From Paracoccus amoyensis (GTDB lineage Bacteria > Pseudomonadota > Alphaproteobacteria > Rhodobacterales > Rhodobacteraceae): 64,000 nucleotides of DNA. Positions 44,847 through 53,577 of this stretch are shown here, piece after piece. The stretch is taken from positions 310,001-374,000 of the forward strand of contig NZ_JACOQL010000004.1 in assembly GCF_014490725.1 (NCBI RefSeq), written 5' to 3'. The notes beneath the pieces are model-generated. The model made no database searches. It had not been told where the DNA came from and saw only the letters and a list, made by a program, of their open reading frames with translations. A program made the translations under genes and the position numbers. Within the stretch, counting starts at the first letter, position 1. Each line of letters begins with the position of its first letter.

Positions 44847-46733
44847 TTACAGCATGAAGTCGTCGGCTGTCACGCTGGACGTATTTGCCAAGGTGATTGT
44901 GAAATCGGCCTTTCCGTCGCCATTCGTATCGCCATGGACCAGCAGGTTGACCCCCCGCGTCTCATACCAGACGTGGTGTTCGCTGGCAGAAGCTCCGTTG
45001 AAGTTGAACCCCTGATTTCCGTCGAGCGACGTATCCGCGTCGATGTTTGACAACGTGATCTTGTCCGTGCCCGATTGAAAATCGTAAATGATGTCGGCAG
45101 TCTTTCCGACGCTTTCGGATGTGGTCACGAAGACGAAATAATCGATTGCCTGGTCAGTCCCGCCATACAGCGCGTCATGACCCATGCCACCATAGAGGGT
45201 GTCACTGCCAGCTGCGCCGACAAGGGTATCATTGCCTGTTTCACCTTTCAGGTAATCGTTGCCATAACCGCCGTTCAGGCTGTCGTTGCCGCGATTGCCA
45301 TAGATGAAATCGTTACCCGCATTGCCGTGCAGCACGTCAGCATGGTTTCCGCCCGATACTGTATCGTTGCCGGTTCCGCCCCAAAGCCTGTCTTTACCGT
45401 GCCCCCCGATCAGGCTGTCGTTACCGGCACCGCCATTCAAAGCATCGTTATGCTGTCCGCCCATCAAGCGGTCATTGCCCGATCCACCCGACAAAGTGTC
45501 GCTTCCTGCACCGCCGTAGATTTTATCCGCGTCCGCACCGCCATTCAGAAGATCGGCCCCCGCGCCGCCATTCAGAAAATCATTGCCGCTGCCACCGTTC
45601 AGGGTGTCATTGCCATTGTCGCCAGACAGCGTATCCATTCCGGCATTTCCGCTCAGCCGATCATTGTCGGCGCCGCCAGACATGTCGTCATTCCCGTCAT
45701 TGCCATTCAAGGTGTCGTTGCCCCAGCCACCCTTCAGCGTGTCCGAGCCAATGCCGCCTGAAAGCTTGTCCCGACCAAGGCCACCGCCCAGCAGGTCGCC
45801 GCCCTCACCGCCGGCAATCGTGTCATTACCCGCGCCGCCGTAAAGCCGATCAATGCCCTCATCGCCGTGAATCAGATCGTCATGATTGCCGCCCTCGATG
45901 AGGTCAGCGCCAAGGCCGCCATAAATCGTATCTTCACCGTCCTCACCGGAAAGGCGATCATTGGCAGAGCCGCCGTTCAGCAGATCCCGTCCTGCGCCGC
46001 CTTGCATGATGTCACTGCCTGCGCCGCCGATCAGAACATCGTTTCCGTCATCGCCATGCAAGCTGTCATTGCCCGCATTGCCGTGCAATTCATCATCACC
46101 CGCGCCGCCGCCGATGGAATCGTTGTCTGAACCGCCTTTCAGTGTGTCGTCACCGTCGCCGCCGAACAGGCTGTCGAAACCATCGCCACCATGAATGCTA
46201 TCGTCGCCTTCTTCGCCGGACAGTTCATCGGAACCGGCCCCGCCGATCAGGGTATCATTGCCCAAACCGCCATAGGCCAGATCGAAATCCGCGCCGCCAT
46301 CCAGAAAATCGGCGCCTTCGCCGCCCAGCAATTGATCGTTGCCCGAACCGCCCAGCAAAGTGTCATCACCTTTGCTGCCGAACAGCGTATCGGCCCCCGC
46401 CAATGCTGCGATTCGGTTATTGCCGGCATTGCCGGAAATCGAGTTGGCCAGCCCATTACCGACAGCGCTAAGGTTGGCATCGCCCGTCATCGTCAGATGC
46501 TCGACATCGTCAGGCAGGGTCATGCTGTAGCCGGCAATGATCCGATCGGCACCCTCGTTTGGCTGTTCCACGACCGTGTCACCTTCGGTGACATAATAAG
46601 TGTCGTCGCCACCCAGTCCGATCAGCGTATCAACGCCATCCGTTCCGCGGATAGTATTGGCGTTGTTGTTGCGAATTATGGTTTCACCTGCTGCCGCAAC
46701 GGCAAGGGTAGAATTACGGGCATCTGCGGACAT
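44847..46733 (-). CDS. RTX calcium-binding protein, almost entirely nonapeptide repeats
   Basis: Secreted protein of 628 residues. Residues 1-100 contain an RTX-like opening (NTIRGTDGVDTLIGLGGDD) and the linker type seen in many RTX proteins (VVEQPNEGADRIIAGYSMTL, then VEHLTMTGDANLSAVGNGLANSI). Residues about 101-523 are an unbroken array of about 47 nonapeptides of the GGxGxDxUx type, predicted to fold as a calcium-filled beta-roll. The last ~105 residues resemble the C-terminal secretion domain of serralysin-like proteins (DIIYDFQSGTDKITL, ending in DDFML). No enzymatic domain is present. The ATG at 46733, with GGAG upstream, is preferred over earlier ones. Adjacent type I exporter genes make it the obvious substrate. 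A surface, adhesion or biofilm role is inference. Confidence 0.92.
   Translation of the reverse strand: MSADARNSTLAVAAAGETIIRNNNANTIRGTDGVDTLIGLGGDDTYYVTEGDTVVEQPNEGADRIIAGYSMTLPDDVEHLTMTGDANLSAVGNGLANSISGNAGNNRIAALAGADTLFGSKGDDTLLGGSGNDQLLGGEGADFLDGGADFDLAYGGLGNDTLIGGAGSDELSGEEGDDSIHGGDGFDSLFGGDGDDTLKGGSDNDSIGGGAGDDELHGNAGNDSLHGDDGNDVLIGGAGSDIMQGGAGRDLLNGGSANDRLSGEDGEDTIYGGLGADLIEGGNHDDLIHGDEGIDRLYGGAGNDTIAGGEGGDLLGGGLGRDKLSGGIGSDTLKGGWGNDTLNGNDGNDDMSGGADNDRLSGNAGMDTLSGDNGNDTLNGGSGNDFLNGGAGADLLNGGADADKIYGGAGSDTLSGGSGNDRLMGGQHNDALNGGAGNDSLIGGHGKDRLWGGTGNDTVSGGNHADVLHGNAGNDFIYGNRGNDSLNGGYGNDYLKGETGNDTLVGAAGSDTLYGGMGHDALYGGTDQAIDYFVFVTTSESVGKTADIIYDFQSGTDKITLSNIDADTSLDGNQGFNFNGASASEHHVWYETRGVNLLVHGDTNGDGKADFTITLANTSSVTADDFML
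45165..46433 (-). repeat. Array of about 47 in-frame 27-base RTX repeats
   Basis: Each 27-base unit encodes one nonapeptide. The DNA copies are clearly diverged in third and variable positions, so this is not a recent expansion. Most units keep glycine at positions 1, 2 and 4 and aspartate at 6. A few are degenerate at position 4 (GGADFD, GGSDND, GGSAND, GGNHDD, GGADND, GGQHND, GGNHAD). Confidence 0.9.
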
Positions 46734-47063
46734 GGCAAACTCCATCAGTAAAAAGGTAACATTCAGGCACAAGGCCAAGGTGCAAAGTTAGAAAGCGGCT
46801 TTCGCGGGAAGCTGACTAGCGTGATCCTGGGACATTTCAACTAGGCCTGACACATCGGCGCATAGCCTTGAACGGATCGTTTGACACAGCCCTCGCTAAC
46901 AACACGGTTCGAATCTGGCTCATCCAAGAACCATTATGTTTTCGGTGAATAATTGTCGCGCTTTTTTTGCCACGAAGAATGGGGAAATGCGGGCTGTCAC
47001 CTAAATCACAACAAAAAACCCCGCCAAGGGCGGGGTTTTTGAAGATACGGTTAGCTTGCAGCG
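46734..47063. other. 330-base spacer upstream of the RTX gene
   Basis: Contains the RTX leader and, presumably, its promoter on the minus strand, and the terminator of the class A PBP gene at its right end. No open frame of note and no clear regulator site was seen. A tRNA-like GGTTCGAATC at about 46906-46915 is not part of a tRNA. Confidence 0.5.
47013..47040. terminator. Strong intrinsic terminator of the PBP gene
   Basis: AAAAACCCCGCC / GGCGGGGTTTTT stem of 12 base pairs with an AAG loop. Symmetric A and T runs let it act on both strands; it lies 24 bases past the PBP stop. Confidence 0.88.
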
Positions 47064-49337
47064 TCAGTTGCCGCCCAAAATCCCGTTCAGTGCACGGCTG
47101 AGTGCATCGTCGGAACTGGCCTCATTGCTGCTGCCTGGCGTTTGCGGCGCGGTTGGCACGCCGCCATTCGAAGGCTGCGGCTGACCATTCTGACCATTGA
47201 TCACGCCAGCCAGGGCTGCTGCCAGCGGATCTTCGGCCGAACCTGACGTGACGACACGCTGGCCGCCATTTTCACCCGACAGGATGATCCCGCTGCCATC
47301 GGGCGAGACGGTGGACAGTGGCAGTTCGGGCAGGCCTTCGTGAATGTCGGTCATGACGGCTTGCCAGATTTCTGCAGGCAGGCCGCCGCCGGTCACGCCT
47401 TTCAGGGGCGTGTTGTCGTCATAACCCATCCAGACGCCGGTTACATACTGTTCCGAGAAACCCACAAACCACGCGTCACGATAGCTGCTGGTCGTGCCGG
47501 TTTTTCCTGCGACGGCACGACTGCCCAATTGGGCGCGGCGTCCGGTGCCGCTTTCGATGACCTGCTGCATCATATAGATCAACTGACCCGCCGCACGTTG
47601 GCTGATGACCCGTGCGCCCATGCCGCCCGACTGTCCCATCAATGGCTGATCATCGCCCTTGATACGCAACTCGATCAGGCCATAAGGCGCGACCGAGGTG
47701 CCCCCGTTTCGGATACCCGCATAGGCGCCGGTCAGTTCCAGCAGCGTCGCTTCGGACGCGCCCAGTCCAAGCGAGGGACTGGTGGTCAGGTTGCTGACGA
47801 TGCCGAAATCATGCGCCACACGGCGCACGGCATCGCGGCCAACAGCCTCTTGCAGGCGTATCGTCGCCGTGTTCAGCGAATTTTTCAGCGCGGTTGTCAG
47901 GCTGACCGTGCCGTAGAAGCGGCGGGTATAGTTCTGCGGCGACCATGAACGGCCACCCGGGATGCGAATGGTGATCGGGCCATCCTCGATCCGGGTCGAG
48001 GGCGAATAGCCCGCCTCAAGCGCCGCTGCATAGACGAAGGGCTTGAAGCTGGAACCAGTCTGGCGCTTGGCCTGGATCGCGCGGTTGAATGCGCCGTTGA
48101 CGGTGGTGTCACGGCCGCCGATCATGGCACGGACGGCGCCATCCGCGGACATGATGACAACGGCCGCTTCGGCTTTGCTACCGTCGGACACCTTTTCATT
48201 GAACACGCGCTGCAAGGCGCGTTCGGCCGCGCGTTGAATACGCTGGTCAAAGGTCGTGCGGATCGTGACATCTTCTGTGGTTTCGCTGGTCAGGAAGCCG
48301 GGACCGGTTTCCATCACCCAATCGGCGAAATAGCCACCGGCACGGGCTTCGGCGGCCTGCGACAGCGTGGCGGGGTTGGCACGGGCCTGCGCAACCTCTT
48401 CAGCGGTCAGATACTTCTGTTCGCCCATCAGGCCCAGAATGACGTTCGCGCGGTCCTGCGAGCGCTGCAGGTTGCCGGTCGGTGCGAAATAGCTAGGGGC
48501 TTTCAGCAGACCGGCCAGCATGGCGGCCTCTGACGCATTCACGTCGGATGCAGGCTTGTTGAAGTAACGCTGGCTGGCTGCCTCGAACCCGCGTGCGCCA
48601 GCGCCCAGATAGGACCGGTTCATGTAGATGTTGAGGATGTCGTCCTTGGAATACTTGGCTTCCAGCGCAAAGGAATAGGGCACTTCCTTGACTTTGCGCC
48701 ACAGCGAGCCGACGCGGCAATCGGCCTCGAACTCGGCTTCGTTCTTCCAGCGGATCGGGTCGAAGGTTTCGCCAAGGCACAGGAGCTTTGCAACCTGTTG
48801 GGTGATGGTCGAGCCGCCGTTTCCTTCCAGCGCACCACGACCCTCGGCCAGGTTGATCTTGACGGCGCTGGCAATGCCGCGCGGGCTGATGCCAAGGTGG
48901 CCATAAAAGCGCCGGTCCTCGGTCGAGATCACAGCCTCTTTCAGGACCGGTGCGATCTTGTCGCTGGTCACGGTGCCAAAGGTTTCGCCACGCCACGCAA
49001 AGACGTCGCCGTTATGGTCCAGCATCGTGACCGAACCACGGGCGCGCGCGTCAAACAAATCCTCTGGTTCAGGCAGGGTGGCATAGTAATACGCCGTCGC
49101 ACCCCCCACGATCAGGAAAACGACCATTGCCAGCCGCCAGAACGACCCCCAGACGATCCGCCAGATCAGACTGACGGTCCCCACGACCGAGCGCACGACC
49201 ACATTCCCCCGAGGTTTCTGCTTGTGACGGCGAACCTTGGTGGATTGAGTCGATTTTTTTTCAGCCGATGAATAATCGCGCTTGTCAGCAACGGGGCTGC
49301 GGCCCGTGCGCTTCGGAGTGCCGGTTGGTCGTTTCAT
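47064..49337 (-). CDS. Class A penicillin-binding protein (glycosyltransferase-transpeptidase, PBP1 type)
   Basis: Bifunctional peptidoglycan synthase of 757 residues. A basic cytoplasmic N-terminus (about 1-60) and one membrane anchor (about 68-87) precede the GT51 domain, whose catalytic glutamate is E140 in STEDRRFYGHLG, followed by GGSTITQQVAK. The transpeptidase domain has the active serine S429 in SSFK (TGSSFKPF), SLN in LKNSLNTATI and KTG at 612-614. The tail is glycine/asparagine/proline-rich and disordered. It polymerises and cross-links glycan strands at the inner-membrane outer face. Whether it is nearer PBP1a or PBP1b is not decided. Confidence 0.94.
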   Translation of the reverse strand: MKRPTGTPKRTGRSPVADKRDYSSAEKKSTQSTKVRRHKQKPRGNVVVRSVVGTVSLIWRIVWGSFWRLAMVVFLIVGGATAYYYATLPEPEDLFDARARGSVTMLDHNGDVFAWRGETFGTVTSDKIAPVLKEAVISTEDRRFYGHLGISPRGIASAVKINLAEGRGALEGNGGSTITQQVAKLLCLGETFDPIRWKNEAEFEADCRVGSLWRKVKEVPYSFALEAKYSKDDILNIYMNRSYLGAGARGFEAASQRYFNKPASDVNASEAAMLAGLLKAPSYFAPTGNLQRSQDRANVILGLMGEQKYLTAEEVAQARANPATLSQAAEARAGGYFADWVMETGPGFLTSETTEDVTIRTTFDQRIQRAAERALQRVFNEKVSDGSKAEAAVVIMSADGAVRAMIGGRDTTVNGAFNRAIQAKRQTGSSFKPFVYAAALEAGYSPSTRIEDGPITIRIPGGRSWSPQNYTRRFYGTVSLTTALKNSLNTATIRLQEAVGRDAVRRVAHDFGIVSNLTTSPSLGLGASEATLLELTGAYAGIRNGGTSVAPYGLIELRIKGDDQPLMGQSGGMGARVISQRAAGQLIYMMQQVIESGTGRRAQLGSRAVAGKTGTTSSYRDAWFVGFSEQYVTGVWMGYDDNTPLKGVTGGGLPAEIWQAVMTDIHEGLPELPLSTVSPDGSGIILSGENGGQRVVTSGSAEDPLAAALAGVINGQNGQPQPSNGGVPTAPQTPGSSNEASSDDALSRALNGILGGN

Positions 49338-49441
49338 AGCTTATGGGTGCCTGCGTTCTGCCCAAGCCGGTTAATCCGGCCAAATTGCAGGTCACCATAC
49401 ACCAAGAATCAGCGCGATGGAATTAGGCTGAACAATCCGTG

Positions 49442-49495
49442 ACTTTTTGCGGCAAAAAGTGACCAAAGGCCCGGTTACGGAAACCGGGCCTTTGG
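49442..49495 (-). terminator. Two adjacent hairpins after amt
   Basis: A 14-base-pair perfect stem (CCAAAGGCCCGGTT / AACCGGGCCTTTGG, 49463-49495) ends 19 bases past the amt stop and is followed on the minus strand by ACTTTTTG. That run is itself part of a second 9-base-pair perfect hairpin (49442-49460). Together they form a strong terminator for amt. Confidence 0.82.
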
Positions 49496-49514
49496 CAGCA
49501 AGTTGAATATGGGG

Positions 49515-50896
49515 TCAGTTGTAAGCGTTTTCGCCATGGGTGGTGATGTCTAACCCTTGCCGTTCATCGCCGTCGCTGACGCGCAGTCCGATCAGGGCTT
49601 TCACGATGTAGATCGCAGCAAACGACACGACCGCAGACCAGACAATGGCGATCACCACGCCAAGGGTCTGGGAATAGACCTGCGCGCCCATCGAAAATTC
49701 GGCCACCTGACCGGTCGAGTAGTCGAAAACACCCGACCCACCCAAGGATGGTGACGCAAAAACGCCCGTCAGGATCGCCCCGATGATCCCGCCGATGCCG
49801 TGGATGCCGAACACGTCCAGACTGTCGTCGATGCCCAGTTTCGGTTTCAGGGCGCTGACTGCATACATGCAGACCAGACCTGCGATCAGGCCAATGGCGA
49901 TGGCACCCATCGGGCCAACGAACCCGGCGGCGGGGGTGATGCCGACCAGACCGGCGATTGCGCCCGACACGCCCCCCAGAAGGCTGGGATGTCCGCGCCA
50001 GATCCATTCGCCAAAGCTCCATGCCAGAACGGCAGCGGCGGTTGCGACGACCGTGTTGATCATGGCCAGCGCGGCGACGCCATTGGCTTCAAGGTTCGAA
50101 CCTGCATTGAACCCGAACCAGCCGACCCACAGCAGACAGCCGCCGATCATGGTGAAGGTCAGGTTATGGGGTGCCAGCAATTCGCGGCGATAGCCAAGGC
50201 GTGGACCTGCGACATAGGCCGCGACCAGGCCCGCAACACCTGCGTTGATATGAATGACTGTGCCGCCTGCAAAATCCAGCGCGCCGTGGCTGAACAGCAG
50301 ACCGCTGGGCGCGTCATAGGCGCTTGGGCCGCCCCACCACCAGACCATGGGGCCATCGGCAGGTAGGAAAAGACGAACCAGATCACCACGAACAGCAAGA
50401 TGGCCGAGAACTTCAGCCGCTCGGCCGTTGCGCCGACGATCAGGGCCGAGGCGATACAGGCAAAGGCCATCTGGAAAACCACAAAGCTCAGTTCGGGGAT
50501 ATAGATGCCCGCGCTGAAGGTTTCGGCCATCGAGCCGGGTGTGACGCCTGCCAGAAATGCCTTGGACAGGCCGCCGATATAGGGCGTCAGCGCACCTGCA
50601 TCGGCTTCGGTTCCGGCACCGGTAAATGCCAGCGAATAACCGAACGCGACCCAGAGAATTGCGATCAGGCTGAAGATCGTCAGCACCTGCATCAGCACGG
50701 ACAGCATGTTCTTGGCCCGCACAAGGCCACCATAGAACAACGCCAGTCCAGGCAAGGTCATCATCATGACCAGAATGGCTGATATCAACATCCACGTCGT
50801 ATCGCCCTTGTCGGCCACCGGTGCTCCATCCTGCGCGAAGGCGGGCAGCGCCATCAGCAGCGAGGCCCCGGTGAGGAAAGAAACGGCCCTTTTCAT
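49515..50896 (-). pseudogene. amt: Ammonium transporter Amt, interrupted by a one-base frameshift
   Basis: Two overlapping frames make up a standard Amt/MEP/Rh transporter. The first, from the ATG at 50896, has a signal sequence (MALPAFAQ) and helices through TTWMLISAILVMMMTLPGLA to FVFSYLPMA. The second resumes with MVWWWGG and runs through LLFSHGALDFAGGTVIHINAG to a normal C-terminus. Restoring one base in the minus-strand GCC-CC-ATG (at 50349/50350) gives the expected PMAHMVWWW and a 460-residue protein. As read, the gene yields a truncated product of about 190 genuine residues. It is either a real loss of function or a sequencing error. No glnK is adjacent. Confidence 0.85.
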
Positions 50897-51237
50897 CAGT
50901 ATTACCCCTGCATTGCGGCACCAAACGTGCCGTAGACGCGTTGTTTTTGGGCGGATTTCGCCACGTTGCACATAGCGCGGGCAGGTTGACCGGTGCGGCA
51001 AACAGGGTCTGCACAGGGATGGGGCTGTTTTCGGCGTAAAAGCCCAAATTTAGGGCAGCGATTGTTTCTGCGGCTGCGAAATCTTCACCTGACTTGTGCA
51101 CATAAGTCGATCCGCCGATCAAAGGTGGACGTTCCGCAGTTTAATCGCGGTCATGCAGGCAAAATAACCGGTCTCACGGTCTCTTCCCGGAGAGGGGCGG
51201 GCTGCGCAGGCAGTTCGCCCTTCTGTGGTTTCAGGGA
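50897..51237 (-). other. 341-base spacer upstream of amt
   Basis: Carries the amt leader (AGGGG ribosome binding site at 50905-50909) and, at 51195-51220, a GC-rich stem-loop just past the ddsA stop. In that stem-loop GGGCG and CTGC pair with GCAG and CGCCC on the minus strand, so it may end the ddsA transcript. No reliable gene found inside. Confidence 0.5.
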
Positions 51238-52239
51238 TCAGGCCACGCGGCTGACAACGAAATCAGCCAGATCGGACAACATATCGCGGATCGGGTGCGG
51301 CGGCAGCTTGGTCAGCGCCTGCTTTGCGGTCGCAGCCCAGTTCAACGCATCGGCGCGCGCGGCATGCATTGCGTCGTGCCGCGCCAGCAGGTGCAGCGCA
51401 TGTTCCAGATCGCCGTCATGCTGGTCGCCAGCCTCGATCGTGCGGCTCCAGAAGGCGCGTTCTTCATCATCCGCCTCTGCGACGGCCTTGATCACCGGAA
51501 GGGTCAGTTTGCGTTCGCGGAAATCGTCACCGACATTCTTGCCGATGGTTTCGGTCGCCCCGCCATAATCCAGCAGATCGTCGACAATCTGAAAGGCAAT
51601 GCCCAAGGCATCGCCATAATCGAACAACGCCTGCACCATTTCGGCAGGGGCATCTGCGATAACGCCACCCACTTCCGTCGCGGCGGAAAACAACGCCGCT
51701 GTCTTGCCGCGCACGACTTGCAGATAGATCGCTTCATCCGTGCGCAGATCCTGCGCGGCGGTCAGTTGCAGCACTTCGCCTTCGGCAATCGTCGCGCTGG
51801 CATTGGAAAGAATTTCCAACGTGCGCATGTTGCCCGGTTCAACCATCAACTGAAAGCTGCGGGCGAACAGATAGTCGCCGACCAGAACCGAGGATTTGTT
51901 ATCCCATAAAAGATTCGCCGTCGGACGGCCCCGACGCTGCTGGCTTTCGTCGACGACATCGTCGTGCAGCAATGTGGCGGTGTGAATAAATTCGACCGTC
52001 GCAGCCAGATGGATGTGATATGGGCCGCCATATCCGACCATTTTGGCGGCTGCCAGGGTCAGCATCGGACGCAAACGCTTGCCGCCCGCCTCGATCAAAT
52101 GGGCCGTCACCTCGGGAATCCGGGGGGCGTGTCGCGATGACATCTTTTGCCGGATCAACGTGTTGACGGCCTCCATTTCGGAAGCCAGCGCCTCTGACAG
52201 GCGGTCCAGCGGTTTTTGGACGTTTTCGTTCACACCCAT
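51238..52239 (-). CDS. ddsA: Long-chain polyprenyl diphosphate synthase (probably decaprenyl)
   Basis: Builds the side chain of ubiquinone from isopentenyl diphosphate. I chose the ATG at 52239 (MGVNENVQ), giving 333 residues, the length I recall for the P. denitrificans decaprenyl enzyme. Two aspartate-rich motifs are present: DDVVD at 93-97 and DDLLD at 220-224. GGKRLRP (52-58) binds isopentenyl diphosphate. Chain length is inferred from the organism type (Q10 is usual) and is not proven by the sequence. Divergent from the DUF2007 gene. Confidence 0.9.
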   Translation of the reverse strand: MGVNENVQKPLDRLSEALASEMEAVNTLIRQKMSSRHAPRIPEVTAHLIEAGGKRLRPMLTLAAAKMVGYGGPYHIHLAATVEFIHTATLLHDDVVDESQQRRGRPTANLLWDNKSSVLVGDYLFARSFQLMVEPGNMRTLEILSNASATIAEGEVLQLTAAQDLRTDEAIYLQVVRGKTAALFSAATEVGGVIADAPAEMVQALFDYGDALGIAFQIVDDLLDYGGATETIGKNVGDDFRERKLTLPVIKAVAEADDEERAFWSRTIEAGDQHDGDLEHALHLLARHDAMHAARADALNWAATAKQALTKLPPHPIRDMLSDLADFVVSRVA

Positions 52240-52314
52240 GACCATATCCCGTTTTTGCGCCATCGCATTGCCATGCCATCGACAATTGCGCAACCGCCGC
52301 ATAACAATTTGCTT

Positions 52315-52524
52315 ATGAAAGAGCTATTTCGCAGCACCGATCCCGTCAGAATCTCCCGCGCCGCCAGCCTGTTGGAAGGCGAAGGGATCACATCATTTGA
52401 AATGGATCAACATGCAAGCGTGCTGGAAGGCTCGATTGGTATCTTGCCACGGCGCCTGATGGTCGCTGATCGTGATGAGTTCATGGCCCGGGCGATCCTG
52501 CGGGATCTGGGCCTGGATGAGTAA
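52315..52524 (+). CDS. DUF2007 family protein
   Basis: Small protein of 69 residues (MKELFRSTDPVRISRAASLL, then LMVADRDEFMARAILRDLGL) matching the DUF2007 putative signal-transducing fold. The start at 52315 is chosen over earlier in-frame codons because the ddsA promoter region precedes it. It overlaps the downstream methyltransferase gene by eight bases. Confidence 0.8.
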   Translation: MKELFRSTDPVRISRAASLLEGEGITSFEMDQHASVLEGSIGILPRRLMVADRDEFMARAILRDLGLDE

Positions 52525-53275
52525 TCTGCGCACCGACGGCTTTCTGGGCGGACGTTTGCAGATTGCCCAGCCTTTGCGCGGGTATCGCGCGGGTGCGGAC
52601 GCCGTCATGCTGGCTGCTGCCTGTCCGGCGAAACCGGGGCAGTCGGTTCTGGAACTGGGCTGCGGGGCGGGGGTTGCGATTCTTTCGCTGGGCTGGCGGG
52701 TGCCGGATCTGCGCCTGACCGGGCTGGAAAAACAGGCGGATTACGCCGATCTGGCGCGTCAGAATGCGGCCGCGAACGGCATCCCCTGTGATGTGGTCAC
52801 GGGTGACATCGCCGCACCGCCCCCGCGGATGAAAGCCGAATCCTTCGATCATCTGATCGCGAATCCTCCCTATTTTCGGGATGGCACAGCCGCCCCCGAT
52901 CCGGGGCGGGCACAGGCGCGGCAGGAACAAACCCCATTGCCGGTATGGGTCGATGCCGGTCTGCGTCGGTTGCGTCCCGGCGGCGTCCTGACCCTTATTC
53001 AGCGGGCCGACCGTCTGGATGTGCTGATTGCATCGCTGCATGATCGCGCTGGCGATATCTGCGTCCTGCCGATTGCGGCCCGCACTGGCAAAGAGGCGGG
53101 GCGTGTGATCGTCACCGCCCGCAAAGCGGCCCGTGGTCCGCTGCGATTGCTGGCCCCTTTTATCATGCATGAAATGCCGTCACATCAAGGCGATAAAGAG
53201 GATCTGACCCCCGCCGCAACCGCTGTTTTGCGTGAGGGTCAGCCGATCACGGGTCTGTTTGCAAAAGTCTCGTGA
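52517..53275 (+). CDS. tRNA1(Val) A37 N6-methyltransferase-like (YfiC/TrmN6 family)
   Basis: SAM-dependent methyltransferase of 252 residues. An N-terminal LRGYRAGADAVMLAAA segment precedes the SAM-binding motif VLELGCGAGVAILSLG, and NPPYF (residues ~115-119) is the N6-adenine-type active site. The closest characterised relatives methylate A37 of tRNA-Val. Specificity is inferred from family only. Translation is coupled to the DUF2007 gene. Confidence 0.85.
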   Translation: MSNLRTDGFLGGRLQIAQPLRGYRAGADAVMLAAACPAKPGQSVLELGCGAGVAILSLGWRVPDLRLTGLEKQADYADLARQNAAANGIPCDVVTGDIAAPPPRMKAESFDHLIANPPYFRDGTAAPDPGRAQARQEQTPLPVWVDAGLRRLRPGGVLTLIQRADRLDVLIASLHDRAGDICVLPIAARTGKEAGRVIVTARKAARGPLRLLAPFIMHEMPSHQGDKEDLTPAATAVLREGQPITGLFAKVS

Positions 53276-53335
53276 CAGAATCGAGATCCTGTGCTGAAAT
53301 CCCCTTGTTCGACACAACTATTACAGGAGGACGCG

Positions 53336-53500
53336 ATGTCGGTTGCTTCCCACGTCGAGGAGCTGCGCAGAAAGCACCAGGTTCTTTCAGATGCCGTTGA
53401 GAGGGCACAGAGAAGTCCTAGTACAAGCACGTTGGAAATTAATGAGATGAAACGTGAAAAGCTTCGTCTGAAGGAAGAAATTTCCCGACTGTCCCACTAA
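53336..53500 (+). CDS. DUF465 (YdcH-like) small helical protein
   Basis: Protein of 54 residues, almost wholly coiled-coil (VEELRRKHQVLSDAVERAQ, then INEMKREKLRLKEEISRL), typical of the DUF465 family. ACAGGAGGACG is a strong ribosome binding site before the ATG at 53336. Function unknown. Confidence 0.85.
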   Translation: MSVASHVEELRRKHQVLSDAVERAQRSPSTSTLEINEMKREKLRLKEEISRLSH

Positions 53501-53530
53501 AAGGTTGAACTTTTACGACATTATGAAAAT

Positions 53531-53553
53531 GGCCCGCGCAATCCGCGCGGGCC
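53531..53553. terminator. Terminator between the DUF465 gene and phaB
   Basis: Perfect 9-base-pair stem GGCCCGCGC / GCGCGGGCC with a 5-base loop, followed by GATCTGTTTTG on the plus strand. Lies between convergent genes and likely serves both. Confidence 0.75.
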
Positions 53554-53577
53554 GATCTGTTTTGAATTGTCGCCGGA

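Noticed and set aside
45075..45761. Antisense open frames over the RTX repeat region
   Set aside because: They are mirror translations of the 27-base repeats (alanine/isoleucine/proline-rich) and not independent genes.
45165..46433. Repeat array considered as a CRISPR or non-coding tandem repeat
   Set aside because: The 27-base period is in frame with conserved glycine and aspartate codons and lacks identical repeats with unique spacers.
46890..46935. tRNA-like T-arm sequence GGTTCGAATC upstream of the RTX gene
   Set aside because: The flanking bases cannot form the 5-base T stem (CACGG against CTGGC), and no anticodon or D arm is found around it.
50918..50931. Sigma-54-like GG-N10-GC element upstream of amt (minus strand GGCACGTTTGGTGC)
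   Set aside because: Spacing fits, but transcription would start at about 50906, inside the ribosome binding site, leaving no usable leader. It is also a simple GGCAC/GTGCC palindrome.
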